Positions 6,934-15,414 of a stretch of 32,760 nt of DNA are shown in pieces. The notes beneath the pieces were generated by a model, which was not told the origin of the DNA, did not search any database, and was given only the letters and a program-made list of their open reading frames with translations. This DNA is from a virus, in IMG/VR virus record IMGVR_UViG_3300037485_000435, positions 1-32,760 of that record. One strand, 5' to 3'. A program made the translations under genes and the position numbers. The number at the start of each line of letters is the position of its first letter. Position 1 is the first letter of the stretch.

Positions 6934-9414
6934 ATGGCAAATAAAGAGGCAGTATTTTCACTCAGAGTTGACACTGGCAATAGTGTACAAGATGTGCAAT
7001 CATTTGACAAGGCAGTCAATAATCTAAACAAGGATCTACAAGGAGCACAGAAGACAGCTTCATCAGGCACTGGACTAGATGACTTTGCTACAAGATTAGA
7101 GGAGCTGAATCAGAGAGTTGAGGCTGGCGGTTTATCATTGCGTGAGATGACTCAGGTCATGAAGCAATATCAGACTATTGCTGCACAAGCTGGAGTTGAA
7201 TCACCAGTGGGAGCACAAGCCATTCAAAATGCTGCAACTTTAAAGGATGAGATAGGTGATTTAAAGGCTGCTACCACAGCACTATCATCTGACTTTGTAG
7301 GCCTTGATACTACTCTTGCCGGAATAGAAACTGGAGCAGCTATCTTTGGCGGCTTTCAGTCAGCTATTGCATTGACTGGAGTTGAGTCTGAGCAATTGGT
7401 GCAGACAATGGTCAAGCTACAAGCGGTGCAAGGTGTGGTCAATGCTGTGAGCACTGTTGCCAACAACTTGAATAAGGATGCTATTTTAGGTATTCAGCTT
7501 AGAAATGTAGCTCAGAAGATTCAGAATGCATTCATCGTTGAGAATACAGCTGTAACGACTGGTAATGCTGTGGCTACTACAGCCATGAGTGTAGGTCAGA
7601 AGGCTGCCGCTGTTGCGACCAATCTAGGTACACTGGCCATGAAGGCTTTGAATGCTGTGATGAAAGCGAATCCAATCTTTCTGATCATTGCTGCATTGGC
7701 TGCCATAGCTGGAGCATTCATTGCGTTTGGTGACAATAGCAAAGCTGCTGCTGAATCAAATGAGAAATTTAACAAGAGTCTTGAGAATGGCCGTAAAGCA
7801 ATAGATAACTCATTCAGTTCATTGCAGAAATATACAAGCAATAAAATTGCATTGATGAAAGCTGCTGGTGCCACAGATGCTGAAGTAACAGCTCAAGAGA
7901 TTGCCAACCTTGAAACATTAGCGAAGGCAAGGCAAGATGCTAGAATGAAAGAACAATTTGCATTTCAAAATCTAAGCAAGAGATACAAGCAGATGCTTGA
8001 TCAAGGAAATGAGGATGAGGCTGCCAAGATTAGAGAACAATTGACTACATCTAGAGAGAGATATGTCCAGCTGGGCCAACAAGCCAAAGACTATTATAAT
8101 GATATAAAGCAGCAAAGAGCATTGGATGCTGCTGAGAATGTTAAGAAAGTAAATGATAACGCTAAGAAAGTAGCCGAGAATGCAGAGAAAGTACAGAAGG
8201 ATCAGGCTGACAAAGCTAGAGAGGCTGGAAAGAAACAAGCTGAACAAAGAAAGCAAGATCTAGCTAAAGTTAAAGAGGCTGAAGATGCTTTCAATTTATC
8301 AATGCTTTCAAGTAAGGAGCAAGAGGTAGCAGCTGAAAACAAGAAATATTCTGAACTGATTAATCTAGCAGTTAAGCATGGACAAGATGCAGGTACTTTG
8401 AGGTTAGCATTAAAGAATTCACTTAATGATATTGAGGCTAAATATACACAGATTGAGATTGATTTAGCTGAGAAGACAGCCAAAGAAAAAAGAGATATTG
8501 AGATTGAGGCATTTAATAAAAAAGAGGCACTCAGAAGAGAAGAGATTGCCACAGAAGAAGCATTCTTTGATGAATACAATGCAGCACTACTCACTCAACA
8601 GCAGACAGAAGAGCAAGCAGTCACAGACAAATACTTCAAACTGATTGAAGGTGCAACACAATATGGCCTTGATATCACAAAACTTGAGGAACAACAGCAA
8701 CAAGAGATTACCAAGATTCAAAACAAATATGCTGCTGAAAGAATTCAGAAACAGCTTGACAATGCTCAATTTATATTTGATCAATTCAGTGCTTTGAATG
8801 ATGCCTTTAGTGCATTAGAAGATGCAAGATTACAAAACATGCAGACTAGAACAAATGATGAACTGTCTGCATTGGATGCAAAACACAAATCTGAGCTAGA
8901 AAATACTAATCTCACAGCTGAACAAAGGAAAGCTATAGATCAAAAATATGCAGAGGCTAAATATCAGATTGAGCTAAAGAATTTTAATGCATCAGAGGCT
9001 ATCAAAAAGAGACAGTTTGAAAGAGATAAAATTCTAAGAATAGGTCAAGCTGCAATAGACACAGCATCTGCTATTGTGAAGGGTATTGCTCAGTTTGGTC
9101 CTCCTCCATCGCCAGCTGGTATTGCTGCCATTGCATCAGCTGCTTTGATTGGTGCCACTCAAATTGCTGCTATCGCTGCCACTAAATATCAGTCAGGAAC
9201 TGCACCAAGTTTTGACAGTGGTGGAGGTGTATCTGCTGGAGCTGGTTCATCAGAGTTAGGTGGACAGAATGCGAACACTAACACACAGCAGACTCAACTT
9301 ACTGGAATGGCTGAACAGCAAGGATCTGGATTCAATCAGGTATATGTACTTGAATCAGATATTACTGGCACACAAAACAATGTAGCCCTACAGAACAAGC
9401 TCAGTGTGTGGTAA
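6934..9414 (+). CDS. Tape measure protein
   Basis: This protein of 826 residues sets tail length during assembly and lines the tail lumen. It is highly helical, rich in Ala, Gln, Lys and Glu. An N-terminal coiled-coil region (about 1-130) is followed by a small-residue region, a hydrophobic segment near residue 250 (NPIFLIIAALAAIAGAFIAF), a long charged coiled coil (about 320-690) and an Ala/Ile-rich segment near 720-755. The rule of about 0.15 nm per residue predicts a tail near 120 nm. An upstream GTG at 6907 lies inside the terminator hairpin, so I take ATG 6934, which has the GAC-ATG-GC context. Unusually, it lies six genes away from its chaperone. Its end overlaps the convergent minus-strand gene by 14 bp. 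Confidence 0.9.
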   Translation: MANKEAVFSLRVDTGNSVQDVQSFDKAVNNLNKDLQGAQKTASSGTGLDDFATRLEELNQRVEAGGLSLREMTQVMKQYQTIAAQAGVESPVGAQAIQNAATLKDEIGDLKAATTALSSDFVGLDTTLAGIETGAAIFGGFQSAIALTGVESEQLVQTMVKLQAVQGVVNAVSTVANNLNKDAILGIQLRNVAQKIQNAFIVENTAVTTGNAVATTAMSVGQKAAAVATNLGTLAMKALNAVMKANPIFLIIAALAAIAGAFIAFGDNSKAAAESNEKFNKSLENGRKAIDNSFSSLQKYTSNKIALMKAAGATDAEVTAQEIANLETLAKARQDARMKEQFAFQNLSKRYKQMLDQGNEDEAAKIREQLTTSRERYVQLGQQAKDYYNDIKQQRALDAAENVKKVNDNAKKVAENAEKVQKDQADKAREAGKKQAEQRKQDLAKVKEAEDAFNLSMLSSKEQEVAAENKKYSELINLAVKHGQDAGTLRLALKNSLNDIEAKYTQIEIDLAEKTAKEKRDIEIEAFNKKEALRREEIATEEAFFDEYNAALLTQQQTEEQAVTDKYFKLIEGATQYGLDITKLEEQQQQEITKIQNKYAAERIQKQLDNAQFIFDQFSALNDAFSALEDARLQNMQTRTNDELSALDAKHKSELENTNLTAEQRKAIDQKYAEAKYQIELKNFNASEAIKKRQFERDKILRIGQAAIDTASAIVKGIAQFGPPPSPAGIAAIASAALIGATQIAAIAATKYQSGTAPSFDSGGGVSAGAGSSELGGQNANTNTQQTQLTGMAEQQGSGFNQVYVLESDITGTQNNVALQNKLSVW

Positions 9415-10042
9415 GGAATTTAACTTGTGTGCTCCCTCTCATCCACTGATCTGAGCATGAGAATGAGCCATAGAGGTCCAGCAACTGTTGGGCCTTTTTT
9501 GTGTCATTAGCTATCTTAACATTTTGACCAGGTGAATGAGGTATCTGATAGTAGTTAAGATACAGAGATTTGACAAAGTGATTATGGCCATCCCAAGATA
9601 TTGAGTCAAACAGATCTATCAGCAGCTGACTATTCATCTTGACTGGTGCATGACATTCAAAATTAATGGTAGTGCATCCCATTGCTTTGAGTGCATCCAT
9701 TGTATTCTGACAAGCCTCTTGGTATGTGGGTGCATGGCTGTCATTGATTGATAGATTACCATTAGACATTACTGCATTCGGATTGAACTTAGGGCCAATA
9801 AAGAAATCATCATTCATATAGATGAAATCACCTTTAACTTTCCTTGCAAATGTCAGCAGCTTGTGAGTCACGTCACATCCTCTTATGGGTGACCTTGCAT
9901 CAGGTGTTAGATTATTGTATCCTGGCACCATATCACCAATGATGTAGATCTCAGCTGTAGGATATTGTTTCAAGGCCCATCTGATTGAGTGCTCAATGGT
10001 ACTGATATCCTTGCTTTTTTTATGTGGGTAAACAAATAACAT
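9401..10042 (-). CDS. Stealth/SacB-like sugar-phosphotransferase homologue
   Basis: This is the only minus-strand gene. From ATG 10042 it encodes 213 residues. Motifs resembling conserved regions of the Stealth family (capsular polysaccharide hexose-1-phosphate transferases) are visible: MLFVYPHKKSKDI at the start, a DFIYMNDDFFIGP block with paired Asp near residue 77, and FECHAPVKMN followed by NHFVKSLYLNYY. The protein is shorter than typical Stealth enzymes. A frame extension to 10111 exists, but the 10042 start gives a family-like N-terminus and avoids a longer overlap. It is wedged exactly between the tape measure and protease genes and needs its own promoter; TATTTTTG at 10054-10047 is a weak candidate. 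It probably modifies a cell-surface or virion glycan. Confidence 0.65.
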   Translation of the reverse strand: MLFVYPHKKSKDISTIEHSIRWALKQYPTAEIYIIGDMVPGYNNLTPDARSPIRGCDVTHKLLTFARKVKGDFIYMNDDFFIGPKFNPNAVMSNGNLSINDSHAPTYQEACQNTMDALKAMGCTTINFECHAPVKMNSQLLIDLFDSISWDGHNHFVKSLYLNYYQIPHSPGQNVKIANDTKKAQQLLDLYGSFSCSDQWMRGSTQVKFLTTH

Positions 10043-10067
10043 GGAACAAAAATACATATTATCTAAT

Positions 10068-10685
10068 ATGATGAAAGATTTGCCTATATATGAGATTGGA
10101 ATAGATCTCAATGAAGAGGATACATCTGTGGAGTTTAATTCACTTGTTGCTGATCCAGCGCATGAGATTAGCTTTCAGACATTCTCACAGCAAAAGAAAT
10201 TTCAATTCAATGATGAGGAGCAAGTTATCACTGGGGTGGCTATATCTGCGGATACACCAATCTATAGACATGATCCTAATAGTGGTGAGGAGTATTATGT
10301 AGTCTTCACAAAGAAAGCAATCAAGGACATCATCTTTGATTATGCTAGAAGAGGCAACTTCAACAATGTAAACATAGAGCACAATTCATCCAATGTGGTG
10401 AAGGGTATTCACATGATCCACAGCTACCAGATAGATAATGAGAAAGGATTCACAGCTCCTGAAAGATTCAAGGATGTGAATGATGGTTCATGGATTACTA
10501 GCTACAAGGTGACTGATCCAGAGGTTTGGGCAAAGGCAAAGGCTGGTGAATGGACTGGCTATTCTGTTGAGGGTGTATTTGTGATGACTGAAACTGATCG
10601 CACTCTTGAGACTGAGATGATGGCAAAGATATTTGATGCCTTGAATGAATTAAATGGAACAATAAAACATAGTATAATTAAATAA
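10068..10685 (+). CDS. Prohead protease, XkdF-like
   Basis: This protein resembles the XkdF-like (peptidase S78-related) prohead proteases that cut scaffold and capsid proteins during head maturation. Visible motifs are EEQVITGVAISADTPIYR, the likely catalytic His in NIEHN, and the likely catalytic Ser in GYSVEGVF. These are residues 114 and 175 counted from the alternative start at 10041. I prefer ATG 10068 or 10071 (MKDLPIYEIGID) because family members start with such a strand; ATG 10041 would add 9 residues and its first bases overlap the start codon of the minus-strand gene. It opens the head module, followed by scaffold and capsid genes in the usual order. Confidence 0.85.
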   Translation: MMKDLPIYEIGIDLNEEDTSVEFNSLVADPAHEISFQTFSQQKKFQFNDEEQVITGVAISADTPIYRHDPNSGEEYYVVFTKKAIKDIIFDYARRGNFNNVNIEHNSSNVVKGIHMIHSYQIDNEKGFTAPERFKDVNDGSWITSYKVTDPEVWAKAKAGEWTGYSVEGVFVMTETDRTLETEMMAKIFDALNELNGTIKHSIIK

Positions 10686-10692
10686 CAATCAA

Positions 10693-11292
10693 ATGAACGA
10701 GAACTTCAAAAAAGTAATGGATGCAATTGCTGACATGAAAGCAATGTTTTCAACATCTGCTGAAGCTACTGATACAACAGAAGCTCAAGTATTTGGTGAG
10801 GCAGTGCTTTTAGATGGTACAGCTGTAGCATACGAGGGTGAATTAGCAGTAGGAACTACTGTATTTATTGTTGCTGATGGTGAGCAAATTCCAGCTCCTG
10901 AAGGTACACATGAATTAGGTGGCGAATTCACTGGAATCAAGATCATCACTGATGCCAATGGTGTAGTGGTAGAGGTAATTGATGAAAGAGCTGTAGAAGA
11001 GCCAGTTGCTGAAGAGGCAACTAAAGAAGAATCAATGAGTGCTGCTGATGTAGAGTCAATTGTGAGTACAAAGATGGAATCATTCTCAAAGGTTATCGAG
11101 TCTTTAGGAGAAATGATGCAGACTATTGTTACTGAAAATGAGACACTACGCACAGAGATGTCATCAATGAAAAATGACTTCGAATCATTCAAGGCAATGC
11201 CATCAAACAGCACTACTGAGAGCGAGAAATTCGCAAGAGTAAATAGTACAATGACTGCAAGACAGTTATTCCTTAAATCACAAATTAAATAA
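10693..11292 (+). CDS. Capsid scaffold protein candidate
   Basis: This acidic protein of 199 residues lies between protease and major capsid protein, the usual place of a scaffold gene. Residues 30-95 form a compact Gly/Val-rich beta-like segment with a lipoyl-like pattern (VAYEGELAVGTTVFIVADG). Residues 96-120 are an acidic linker. Residues 122-175 form a predicted coiled coil (VSTKMESFSKVIESLGEMMQ and onwards). The C-terminus is basic (ARQLFLKSQIK), as expected for a capsid-binding tail. The assignment rests on position and architecture, not on a family match. Confidence 0.65.
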   Translation: MNENFKKVMDAIADMKAMFSTSAEATDTTEAQVFGEAVLLDGTAVAYEGELAVGTTVFIVADGEQIPAPEGTHELGGEFTGIKIITDANGVVVEVIDERAVEEPVAEEATKEESMSAADVESIVSTKMESFSKVIESLGEMMQTIVTENETLRTEMSSMKNDFESFKAMPSNSTTESEKFARVNSTMTARQLFLKSQIK

Positions 11293-11300
11293 CTAGAAAA

Positions 11301-12272
11301 ATGAGCTTAAAAAAGTTTATCAAACAAAAATTCGACTACGATGTAGACGGATTGGCTGCTTATGTAGATGAGCAAAGAGAAGATCTTATCACAAGATCAG
11401 TAACTGAGGCAAAAACTTTGCGTTACATCACTATCCAAGAAGGTATCAAAGGATCTGAAGAGATTAAATTACTTGATGACACTTTGACTTACCAAGCTGG
11501 TGATTGTGAAATGACTCCAGCTGGAGATACAGTATTCACTGATCGTGCAATTGCTGTTGAGACTCTTGGATACATGAAGAGATTTTGTCAAAAAGACCTA
11601 GCTGGTTTTTGGACTCAATTGGCTTTGACTCCAGGTGCATCTGCTGAGGACAAGAATCTTCCTTTCGAAGCGCAAATTACTAACTACCTTTTGAGCCTTC
11701 ATGCTCTTGAGTTAGACAAGTTAATCTGGAAAGGTAATAAAGCAACTGGTACTGGTAACCTTCAGTGGATGAATGGATACCGTCAATTTTTGACTACTGC
11801 TAACGGATGTGTGAACTTGAACACTTCAGCTACTGCAAGTATTGATGCATCTAATGCATACGATGTATTTTATGAGGCATTCACAAACACACCTGAAGCT
11901 GTAGCTGAGGCTGCTGATTTCGTTTGTTTTGCTGGTCGTGAGAACTTCAACTTCTTGATGAAGAACTTGGTAGATCTTAACTTCTTCCATTATTCTCCAG
12001 CACAAATTGCTACAATGGAGGAGATCATTGTACCAGGTACAGATATGCGAGTGGTGAAGGTACCAGGACTTAATGGTCTTGACAATATCTACACTGGTAA
12101 AGCAGCTCATTTCGTATTCGGAACTGACTTGTCTTCTGACTTTGATAACTACGACTTGTGGTACTCACAAGATGATGATGTTATCTACATCAGATCTAAG
12201 TTCAGAGCTGGGGTACAAGTACCATTCTTGGATCAAATCGGAGTTTGGAACGGAACCGGTTCACCTAACTAA
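11301..12272 (+). CDS. Major capsid protein
   Basis: This protein of 323 residues follows protease and scaffold genes and is the best major capsid candidate. It has the size and organisation of a HK97-fold capsid protein: a charged N-terminal helix (LKKFIKQKFDYDVDG), a long central helix region (ITNYLLSLHALELDKLIWKG, about residues 126-145), and a C-terminal strand region with ADFVCFAGREN and YIRSKFRAGVQVPF. Codon use is richer in C-ending codons (ATC, AAC, TAC) than in most neighbours, consistent with very high expression. A hairpin directly follows the stop codon. Confidence 0.85.
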   Translation: MSLKKFIKQKFDYDVDGLAAYVDEQREDLITRSVTEAKTLRYITIQEGIKGSEEIKLLDDTLTYQAGDCEMTPAGDTVFTDRAIAVETLGYMKRFCQKDLAGFWTQLALTPGASAEDKNLPFEAQITNYLLSLHALELDKLIWKGNKATGTGNLQWMNGYRQFLTTANGCVNLNTSATASIDASNAYDVFYEAFTNTPEAVAEAADFVCFAGRENFNFLMKNLVDLNFFHYSPAQIATMEEIIVPGTDMRVVKVPGLNGLDNIYTGKAAHFVFGTDLSSDFDNYDLWYSQDDDVIYIRSKFRAGVQVPFLDQIGVWNGTGSPN

Positions 12273-12284
12273 TTAAAAACAAAT

Positions 12285-12307
12285 GGGGAGGCTGAGGTCT
12301 CCCCTTT
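12285..12307 (+). terminator. Hairpin after capsid gene (weak terminator/attenuator)
   Basis: The arms GGGGAG (12285-12290) and CTCCCC (12299-12304) make a GC-rich 6-bp stem with an 8-base loop, followed by only three Ts. It lies 12 bases after the capsid stop codon and could cause partial termination or protect the 3' end of the capsid message. Confidence 0.6.
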
Positions 12308-12322
12308 AAAAATACAGAAGAG

Positions 12323-12856
12323 ATGGCATGTAATATGACAACGGGTTTTAATGACAGAACATGCACCAATGGAAAGGGTGGCATCAAGTCTGTTATTTTA
12401 TTCCCACTTTCCGCAATCGCTACTGGACCAACTTTAACTGGCAATGAAATCACAACATTGACTGTTACTGGTGAGGTATTCCAGTACAAATTGAAATCAA
12501 ATCTTTCCAGCTATACTGCACCAATCCGAGTGAACAAGGACAATGGTACACTTTGGTATGAGCAAACTTTGAACATGATCCTAGCATCAGACACAAAGGA
12601 GCTTCGTGCTGAGATCCACTTGCTTGCACAGAATGAGGTGGTTTGCCTTGTTGAGAAAGCTGATGGCAACTATGTAGCACTTGGACTTGATGAAGGTCTA
12701 CAAGTGAATGATGCATCTGAATACACTTCAGGAGTTCTTAAGTCAGATAGAAACGGTCACACAATCGTTTTAGCTGGTCTTGAAAACAATGAGGTGCCGG
12801 ATGTAGCAGCTGGTATCATTGCTACTTTGTTGACTCAACAATCTCCAGTAGTTTAA
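12323..12856 (+). CDS. Virion structural protein, tail tube candidate
   Basis: This 177-residue protein begins MACNMTTGFNDRTCTNGKGG, a start I associate with a Bacteroidetes phage structural protein that follows the capsid gene. The rest is beta-rich, with FQYKLKSNLSSY, a QTLNMILASDTKELRAEIHL helix region and paired ENNEVPDV residues near the end, matching the outline of tail tube proteins. No other gene in the window is a better tube candidate. It stands alone between two hairpins, consistent with an abundant product whose message is kept separate from downstream low-copy genes. A head decoration role is the alternative. Confidence 0.55.
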   Translation: MACNMTTGFNDRTCTNGKGGIKSVILFPLSAIATGPTLTGNEITTLTVTGEVFQYKLKSNLSSYTAPIRVNKDNGTLWYEQTLNMILASDTKELRAEIHLLAQNEVVCLVEKADGNYVALGLDEGLQVNDASEYTSGVLKSDRNGHTIVLAGLENNEVPDVAAGIIATLLTQQSPVV

Positions 12857-12879
12857 TATCTGCCTACTCATAAACTAAG

Positions 12880-12914
12880 AAGGGGAGAGGATGAGTATTC
12901 CTTTCCCTTTTTTT
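12880..12914 (+). terminator. Hairpin terminator after tube candidate
   Basis: AAGGG (12880-12884) pairs with CCCTT (12905-12909), and AGGA (12888-12891) pairs with TCCT (12899-12902), with a small internal loop between. The stem runs into seven Ts at 12908-12914. The next gene starts 14 bases later with no promoter consensus visible, so partial read-through is likely. Confidence 0.75.
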
Positions 12915-12928
12915 ATTAAATTAGAGCC

Positions 12929-13171
12929 ATGAAAATACAAAAGAGATTCATTGGAGCAAAAGTAAAGAGTAACTTGGTGAATAGATATTTCATCATTGAG
13001 GAGGGGAATGAGGAGCTTTATATACAACTTGGACTGCTGCACATCTTTGAGGCTGTTGGTCCTAAAATAATAAAGAAGATAGATGTTAAGAATAGAGAGA
13101 TATCAGACATCAACACTGATAGTAACAGTGACGGAGCTGCAAACGATAGCAGCCCCTTATTGGCTATTTGA
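12929..13171 (+). CDS. Small hypothetical protein in head module
   Basis: This 80-residue protein has a basic N-terminal half (MKIQKRFIGAKVKSN) with an aromatic YFIIEEGNEELYIQLG strand-helix segment and a Ser/Asp/Asn-rich C-terminal tail. I do not recognise a family. It starts at an AGCC-ATG context also seen at 15415 and 19525. Its last 89 bp overlap the next gene in another frame, and the low-complexity tail falls in that overlap, which suggests the overlap arose by extension of this gene. It lies between tube candidate and portal and may be a minor head or neck protein. Confidence 0.55.
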   Translation: MKIQKRFIGAKVKSNLVNRYFIIEEGNEELYIQLGLLHIFEAVGPKIIKKIDVKNREISDINTDSNSDGAANDSSPLLAI

Positions 13172-13451
13172 ATTTGAAGAGGAGCAATCCTTTGAAAAGG
13201 TATATTGCATCTTGCCAAACATCTCAACATCTACACAAAGATTTGATGAGTTTGAGATTACTGATGAGGTGGATGTGACATTCCCTTACACTGGATTCTA
13301 CACATACAGAATCTATGAGCAGACATCTAGCAGCAACTTAGATCCTGAATTAGCTGATGGACTATGTGAGGAAGGTAGAGCACATGTCTGGGAGGATGAT
13401 TCACCATCAAATGAATTCCATACGACAATAATAAATAACATATATGAGTAA
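13083..13451 (+). CDS. Small beta-rich virion-type protein
   Basis: This 122-residue acidic protein has the layout of a small beta-sandwich: MLRIERYQTSTLIVTVTEL at the start, then PYWLFEFE, a RFDEFEI strand and the aromatic GFYTYRIYEQ block. I recognise this order from small structural proteins of Bacteroidetes phages, whose exact position in the virion is unclear. The start at 13083 lies 89 bp inside the upstream gene, but the N-terminal strand is part of the pattern, so I keep it. Its end overlaps the portal start by 8 bp, indicating coupled translation. Confidence 0.6.
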   Translation: MLRIERYQTSTLIVTVTELQTIAAPYWLFEFEEEQSFEKVYCILPNISTSTQRFDEFEITDEVDVTFPYTGFYTYRIYEQTSSSNLDPELADGLCEEGRAHVWEDDSPSNEFHTTIINNIYE

Positions 13452-15411
13452 GATCACCAGCCTATCATTCAGCAAGCAATACCTTCAGCCTATTGAGGAG
13501 AAGGATCGCCAGCGTGGATTCATCAAATGGGGGCGCAAAAATGACTATCCTTTCTTTTTGATTGAGCTCTTGCAAGGATCTGCATGGCATCAAGGTATCA
13601 TCAAGAATAAAACATACTACATCGCTGGTGGCGGTCTTGAGACTGTTAGCGGTGACTTGAGTGCATTCCTTGCAAATCCATTCTCTGACTTTGATATGAA
13701 TGAGATTGCACAGCGTATGACATTTGACTTTGAGGTCTTTGGTGCAATGGCTGTGGTAGGTACTTGGAACAGAGAAGGTACCAAGGTAGCTAGATGGGAG
13801 CACATGGATATAGATCTTGTCAGAATGACTGAGGATGAAAGACTGTACTATGTATCTGATGACTGGTCAGCATTGCAGCAGACTCCTGAAACAACTAACT
13901 ACAGAAGCTATCCAGCACTAGATGAGAACAATCGCACTGGATCATTCATGCTGTACTACAAAGAGCCATTCAAGCAAGCTAGAGGAGAGAAGGGAATCTA
14001 TCCAAAGCCTCCATACTATGGTGGAATAACAGCTATTCAGACTGATGTTGACATCTCAAGATTCAATATGTTTGAAATCCAAAACGGATTTAAGGCGGGA
14101 ACGTTGATTAACCTAGCATCAGGTGAGCCTGAGACAGCTGAAGAGGAAAGAAAGATAAAAGAACAAATCAAGGGCCGCACACAATCTGTTGAGGATGCTG
14201 GTGAGATAATCATCACATTCAGTAATGGAGCTGATGAGGCACCAACAGTATTGCCATTGAATGGTAATAACCTACATGAGAGGTATGCAATGACTGAGAA
14301 ATCAGTGCAGCAGAATATCCTTGTGGCACACTCAGTGGTGGCACCATCATTGTTTGGTATTGCTCCGAATGGCTCATTCAATGCAGCTGAAACGGCTGAT
14401 TTGTTTGAAATATACAAGGGCACATACATCAATTCAAGACAGAAGCAGATTGAATGGCTGATTAATTACATGGTCAAGCTATCCGGATATCTTGGATCAC
14501 TTAAATTAGTAGATGTGAATCCTATAACTCTTCAAACAGCAGCTCCAATTGCAGCTCCTACAGCTGATGGTGTGGGTGCAAATGATGTAGCACAAGTAGA
14601 CGTGGCTAAGAGTGCCTTAAATGGTGCTCAAATTGCATCACTTGTTGAGGTGGCTGCTAGTATTAAATCAGGAATATTAACTCCTGATGCTGCATTGCAG
14701 ATAGTATTGGCATCATTCCCAACTATTGCAGAGGAACAAGCTCGCAAAATTGTAGGTTTACCAACGACTACACTATCATCATGTGATCATAAACACGAAT
14801 TCTCAGCTGATGAGATACAGATATTCTCTGAATATGGTGTGGATTCCAAAGATTACAAGGTACTAAAGACTAATATCATTGAATGGGATACACCATCTGA
14901 TGAGGTATTCAGCAAAGAAGAGATGATGTTTGCCACTATTGGTGAGGTAAAAGCTAATATATCTGGACTTGAGAAATCAATCCTATCAATGCTTATTGAT
15001 GGTGAGGATGCTGCTGCAATATCCACAGCAACTGGTGCAAGTATTGAAGAGGTGGCCAAGTCAACTGAGAGACTTATTGCCTTTGAGCTACTTATAGATG
15101 GTGAGGTGACTGATTTGGGAAAGCAATTGCTGGACCAAGCTCCAGCTCCCATTGATCAGTTTATGGTCGTGTACACATACAAGGAAAGACCAGGTGTGCC
15201 AAAGGTGTTGACTAAGTCAAGAGACTTTTGTCTGAGACTATTGTCATTGAATAGACTTTACACAAGGGATGAGATCAACAATATCAGCTCAAGAGTGGAT
15301 CGCAATGTGTGGAATTACAGAGGTGGATGGTATACGAATCCTGATACAAAAGTGAGCACTCCATATTGCCGCCACATTTGGGTACAACAATTAGTAATAA
15401 AAAAACAATAA
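13444..15411 (+). CDS. Portal protein with C-terminal extension
   Basis: The portal forms the ring through which DNA enters and leaves the head. The first 430 or so residues have portal features: GFIKWGRKNDYPFFLIELL near residue 25, VFGAMAVVG near 100, and a long region ending in RQKQIEWLINYMVKLSGYLG near 330-350. Residues beyond about 455 are not typical. A winged-helix-like segment (about 505-565, ILSMLIDGEDAAAISTATG) is followed by a C-terminal domain (about 573-655) ending GGWYTNP..PYCRHIWVQQ, which resembles the end of SPP1 gp7-like minor head proteins. So this may be a fusion of portal with part of a head morphogenesis protein. No separate gp7-like gene is seen. Confidence 0.8.
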   Translation: MSKITSLSFSKQYLQPIEEKDRQRGFIKWGRKNDYPFFLIELLQGSAWHQGIIKNKTYYIAGGGLETVSGDLSAFLANPFSDFDMNEIAQRMTFDFEVFGAMAVVGTWNREGTKVARWEHMDIDLVRMTEDERLYYVSDDWSALQQTPETTNYRSYPALDENNRTGSFMLYYKEPFKQARGEKGIYPKPPYYGGITAIQTDVDISRFNMFEIQNGFKAGTLINLASGEPETAEEERKIKEQIKGRTQSVEDAGEIIITFSNGADEAPTVLPLNGNNLHERYAMTEKSVQQNILVAHSVVAPSLFGIAPNGSFNAAETADLFEIYKGTYINSRQKQIEWLINYMVKLSGYLGSLKLVDVNPITLQTAAPIAAPTADGVGANDVAQVDVAKSALNGAQIASLVEVAASIKSGILTPDAALQIVLASFPTIAEEQARKIVGLPTTTLSSCDHKHEFSADEIQIFSEYGVDSKDYKVLKTNIIEWDTPSDEVFSKEEMMFATIGEVKANISGLEKSILSMLIDGEDAAAISTATGASIEEVAKSTERLIAFELLIDGEVTDLGKQLLDQAPAPIDQFMVVYTYKERPGVPKVLTKSRDFCLRLLSLNRLYTRDEINNISSRVDRNVWNYRGGWYTNPDTKVSTPYCRHIWVQQLVIKKQ

Positions 15412-15414
15412 GCC

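Noticed and set aside
8202-8594. 130-residue minus-strand frame in the tape measure gene
   Set aside because: Ser/Ala/Leu-rich mirror of a coiled coil with no start context or promoter.
10041-10067. Protease start at ATG 10041 with a long overlap onto the minus-strand gene
   Set aside because: Possible, but the ATGs at 10068/10071 give a more family-like N-terminus. Kept as an alternative only.
10785-11213. 142-residue minus-strand frame over the scaffold gene
   Set aside because: Low-complexity Ser/Thr/Ile-rich translation opposite a well-placed plus-strand gene; a shadow.
14037-14432. 131-residue minus-strand frame in the portal gene
   Set aside because: Opposite a clear portal core; composition is that of an antisense shadow.
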